A stretch of DNA of 64,000 bases from NCBI RefSeq assembly GCF_040049195.1, contig NZ_JBDZDL010000001.1. One strand, given 5' to 3'. Source of the stretch: NCEH01 sp040049195 (GTDB lineage: Bacteria; Pseudomonadota; Alphaproteobacteria; Rhizobiales; Xanthobacteraceae). This document shows, one piece after another, positions 61,670 through 64,000 of the stretch (within the stretch, counting starts at the first letter, position 1; each line of letters begins with the position of its first letter). The notes under the pieces are model-generated. The model ran no database searches, was not told where the DNA came from, and was given only the letters and a program-made list of their open reading frames with translations. Position numbers and translations under genes: made by a program.

Positions 61670-62698
61670 ATGACTAAGGACACAAGCCCTGAGGCCCGCC
61701 TGGAAGCGCCGGACAATTCGGTGCTGCCGTTCCAGGTGGATGCGCTCGACATTCGCGGCCGCGTGGTGCGCGTCGGCTCCATGCTCGACGCGGTGCTGGT
61801 GCATCACAATTATCCCAACGCGGTGAAGCGCGTCATCGGCGAGGCCGTGGCGCTGACCGTGCTGCTGGGATCGTCGCTGAAGTTCGAGGGCCGCTTCATC
61901 CTCCAGACCAAGACCGACGGTCCGGTGGACATGGTGGTGGTGGATTTCGTCAGCCCCGACAAGGTGCGCGCCTACGCCCGCTTCGATGCCGAAGCGGTGG
62001 CGCAGGCGGAGGCGAGCAACGCCGCCGCGCCGGCGCTGCTGATCGGGCGCGGGCACCTCGCCATGACCATCGACCAGGGCCTGTCCGCCAATCGCTACCA
62101 GGGCGTCGTGGCCCTGGACGGCGAAGGGCTGGAGGCGGCCGCCCATCAATATTTCCAGCAGTCCGAGCAGATTCCGACGCGCGTGCGCCTTGCCGTCGGC
62201 GAGGAGATGCGGCCCGGCGGCGAGCCATCCGCATGGCGCGCCGGCGGCCTGCTGGCGCAGTTCCTGCCCGCCGAGGCGGGACGGGCGGCGCAGGCGGACC
62301 TGCATCCGGGCGATGCGCCCGAGGGCGCCGAACAGTCGGATGTGCCCCTCGATGATGCTTGGGTCGAGGCGCAGTCGCTGGTGGGCACGCTGGAGGATGT
62401 GGAACTGCTGGACCACGCGCTGCCCAGCGAAGCGCTACTCTATCGCCTGTTCCACGAACGCGGCGTGCGGGTTTTCGAGCCCCAGCCGATCGTCGCCCAC
62501 TGCACCTGTTCGCGCGCGCGCGTGTTCGGCGTGCTGTCCTCGTTCAGCCGCGAGGAGCGCAGCGACATGGTGCAGGAGGACGGCCGGATTTCGGTGACCT
62601 GCGAATTCTGCGGCCGCTCCTATGGCTTCGCCGCCGAGGAAGTGCTGGCGGAAGAGGCGCCGGCCGGCGAGGCTTCTGCGGACGACGCGGCGCCCTGA
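61670..62698 (+). CDS. hslO: Redox-regulated chaperone Hsp33
   Basis: A 342-residue chaperone. The N-terminal core includes HHNYPNAVKRVIGEAVALTV and LKFEGRFILQTKTDGPVDMV. The zinc redox switch near the C-terminus has CxC in AHCTCSRARV and CxxC in TCEFCGRSYGF, so four Cys are present and activation by oxidative stress is expected. The C-terminus carries an extra acidic tail (EEAPAGEASADDAAP). Third gene of the conserved argD-argF-hslO cluster, 95 bp after argF. Confidence 0.95.
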   Translation: MTKDTSPEARLEAPDNSVLPFQVDALDIRGRVVRVGSMLDAVLVHHNYPNAVKRVIGEAVALTVLLGSSLKFEGRFILQTKTDGPVDMVVVDFVSPDKVRAYARFDAEAVAQAEASNAAAPALLIGRGHLAMTIDQGLSANRYQGVVALDGEGLEAAAHQYFQQSEQIPTRVRLAVGEEMRPGGEPSAWRAGGLLAQFLPAEAGRAAQADLHPGDAPEGAEQSDVPLDDAWVEAQSLVGTLEDVELLDHALPSEALLYRLFHERGVRVFEPQPIVAHCTCSRARVFGVLSSFSREERSDMVQEDGRISVTCEFCGRSYGFAAEEVLAEEAPAGEASADDAAP

Positions 62699-62731
62699 TC
62701 CGCGCCGCCGCCGCGTTTTCCGGCTTCGCGC

Positions 62732-64000
62732 TCAGCGCACCCAGAAGCGCGGCAGCAGCAGCACCAGGACGGTGAGGATTTCCAGCCGGCCGAGCAGCAT
62801 GGTCACGGTCAGCAGCACGATCGCGCTTTCCGGCAAAGTGGCATAGGTGCCGGCGGGCCCGACGATCGGGCCGAGGCCCGGCCCCACATTGGCAAGGCAC
62901 GCCACGGTGGCGGAAAGCGCCGTGCGCACATCGAGGCCGATGCAATTCAGCACCGCCGCGACGATGATGAAGGTCGCGAAATAGAGAAACACGAAGCCGA
63001 GAACCGAGGCGACGATGTCGTCGGCCACCGGCGCGCCGCCGTAGCGGATGGGAAACAGCCCGTTCGGATAGGAAATCCGCTTGAGATGCTGCCGCACCGC
63101 CTTCGCGGTGATGGCGATGCGCAGGGCCTTGAGGCCGCCGGCGGTGGAGCCGGTGCAGCCGCCCACGAACATCAGCACCAGGAACAGCGCGTCGGAGAGC
63201 GGCCCCCAATTGGTATAGTCCACGCCCATGAAGCCGGTGGTGGAGATGAGCGAGGCGACGGTGAACAGGGCGCCGCGAAACGCGGTCTCCCCATGCGCCA
63301 CCCCCTGGAAGGTCTGCTGGGCGAACGAGGCGAGGGTGAACACCGCGACGATGCCGAGGAACAGGCGCACCTCGGGATTGGTGACCAGCCGCGTGATGTC
63401 GCCCGAGAGCGCGCGGATATAGAGCGGGAAGGGCAGGCTCGCCAGCAGCATGAAGACGATCGCCACATAATCCACCGCGGGATCCGCGAACACGCCAAGC
63501 GAGGAATCGGAATTCGCGAAGCCGCCGCTCGACATGGTGGACATGCCGATGGTGACGGAATCGAACAGGTCCAGGCCGGCCACCTTGTAGCTGGCGATGC
63601 ACAGCGCCGTGAGCAGCACATAGGCCAGCAGCAGGCCCTTGGCGATGGCGCCGGCGCGCGGCAGGAATTTCTCCGATTTGTCGGAGGATTCCATGCGGAA
63701 CAATTGCATGCCGCCGACGCTCAGCATCGGCAGCACGGCGATCGCGATCACCACGATGCCGACGCCGCCGAACCAGTGCAGCAGCGCCCGCCACAGCAGG
63801 ATGCCGGGCGTCTGGTCGTCCAGCCCGGTCATCACCGTCGCCCCGGTGGTGGTAAGGCCGGACATGGCCTCGAACAGGGCATGGGTGGGGGAGAGGTCGG
63901 CTTTGCCCCACATGAAGGGCAGGGCGGCGAACGCGGTCAGCACCACCCAGACCGAGGTGGTCAGCAGGAAGGCTTGGCGCAGGTCCAGCCGGCGGAAGTT
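62732..64000 (-). CDS. trkH: Trk-type potassium uptake protein TrkH (3' part)
   Basis: The frame continues past the right edge, so the N-terminus is missing; about 422 codons are inside. Membrane subunit of the Trk K+ channel. Selectivity-filter-like loops are EAMSGLTTTGATVMTGLD, SIGMSTMSSGGF-type (VTIGMSTMSSGGFANSD), LISTTGFMGVDYTNWG with FVGGCTGSTAGGLKALRIAI, and LANVGPGLGPIVGPAGTYAT. It needs cytoplasmic TrkA. Convergent with hslO, 33 bp apart. Confidence 0.94.
   Translation of the reverse strand, partial: NFRRLDLRQAFLLTTSVWVVLTAFAALPFMWGKADLSPTHALFEAMSGLTTTGATVMTGLDDQTPGILLWRALLHWFGGVGIVVIAIAVLPMLSVGGMQLFRMESSDKSEKFLPRAGAIAKGLLLAYVLLTALCIASYKVAGLDLFDSVTIGMSTMSSGGFANSDSSLGVFADPAVDYVAIVFMLLASLPFPLYIRALSGDITRLVTNPEVRLFLGIVAVFTLASFAQQTFQGVAHGETAFRGALFTVASLISTTGFMGVDYTNWGPLSDALFLVLMFVGGCTGSTAGGLKALRIAITAKAVRQHLKRISYPNGLFPIRYGGAPVADDIVASVLGFVFLYFATFIIVAAVLNCIGLDVRTALSATVACLANVGPGLGPIVGPAGTYATLPESAIVLLTVTMLLGRLEILTVLVLLLPRFWVR

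Noticed and set aside
1..64000. CRISPR arrays, prophage, transposases, toxin-antitoxin or defence islands
   Set aside because: No array-like repeats, integrase, transposase or nuclease genes were seen; the gene content is continuous housekeeping.

Overview
The window is a GC-rich chromosomal segment from an alphaproteobacterium, most likely Hyphomicrobiales (Rhizobiales). A Xanthobacter/Azorhizobium/Ancylobacter-like genome would fit, but the genus is inference. The order-level call rests on GcrA, CpdR and CarD homologues, a split b/b' ATP synthase Fo operon, RpoH, an RNA thermometer of the ROSE type, two sRNAs of the suhB/mmgR (alpha-r8) type, a perfect parS site, and the conserved clusters ileS-lspA-M16-M16 and argD-argF-hslO. 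The content is mostly housekeeping. I see no prophage, insertion sequence, CRISPR array or secretion island.

Layout. 1-2.3 kb: end of a phosphonate (C-P lyase) operon (phnM fragment, DUF1045 protein, hexapeptide acetyltransferase). 2.3-5.5 kb (minus): NfeD/SPFH membrane pair, a 107-bp tandem repeat, ferrochelatase and an IsdG-like monooxygenase. 5.7-7.3 kb: tRNA-Val(GAC), cpdR, N-formylglutamate amidohydrolase. 7.4-8.0 kb: two tandem sRNA genes. 8.4-11.3 kb: hisN, a lysophospholipase-like hydrolase, a small exported protein, and hsp20 behind an RpoH-type promoter and ROSE thermometer. 11.4-15.9 kb (minus): a DUF459 SGNH protein and atpI-B-E-G(b')-F. 15.9-25.1 kb: smc, cnoX/ybbN, a Lon-N protein, rluD, rpoH, an extensin-like lipoprotein. 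25.2-30 kb (minus): tandem glycine riboswitch and gcvT-gcvH-gcvPA-gcvPB. 30-38.3 kb (minus): a lipoprotein, an M16 peptidase pair, an exported protein, lspA, ileS. 38.8-41.8 kb (minus): glnK-amtB with a sigma-54-like promoter, tesB. 41.9-50.9 kb: ubiquinone hydroxylase, parS, a broken DUF1236 gene, carD, ahcY, kup, an LPG-synthase-type membrane protein, an exported protein. 51.3-58.5 kb (plus): the complete Pho regulon core phoR-pstS-pstC-pstA-pstB-phoU-phoB. 58.6-64 kb: gcrA, argD-argF-hslO and the 3' part of trkH.

Links between genes. rpoH lies about 12 kb from an hsp20 gene that carries both a heat-shock-type promoter and a thermometer, and hslO (Hsp33) and cnoX add further stress chaperones. 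smc and parS belong to the same chromosome-segregation machinery, while cpdR and gcrA belong to the alphaproteobacterial cell-cycle circuit. The phosphate genes form one block with a triple Pho box overlapping the phoR stop codon. kup and trkH are two unrelated potassium uptake systems.

The best leads outside ordinary annotation are the duplicated sRNA locus, the 107-bp repeat next to hemH, the inverted repeat before ahcY, the DUF459 protein lacking SGNH catalytic residues, the divergent start codons sharing one CATG at rluD, and the parS site. I did not find a convincing wholly new multi-gene system.
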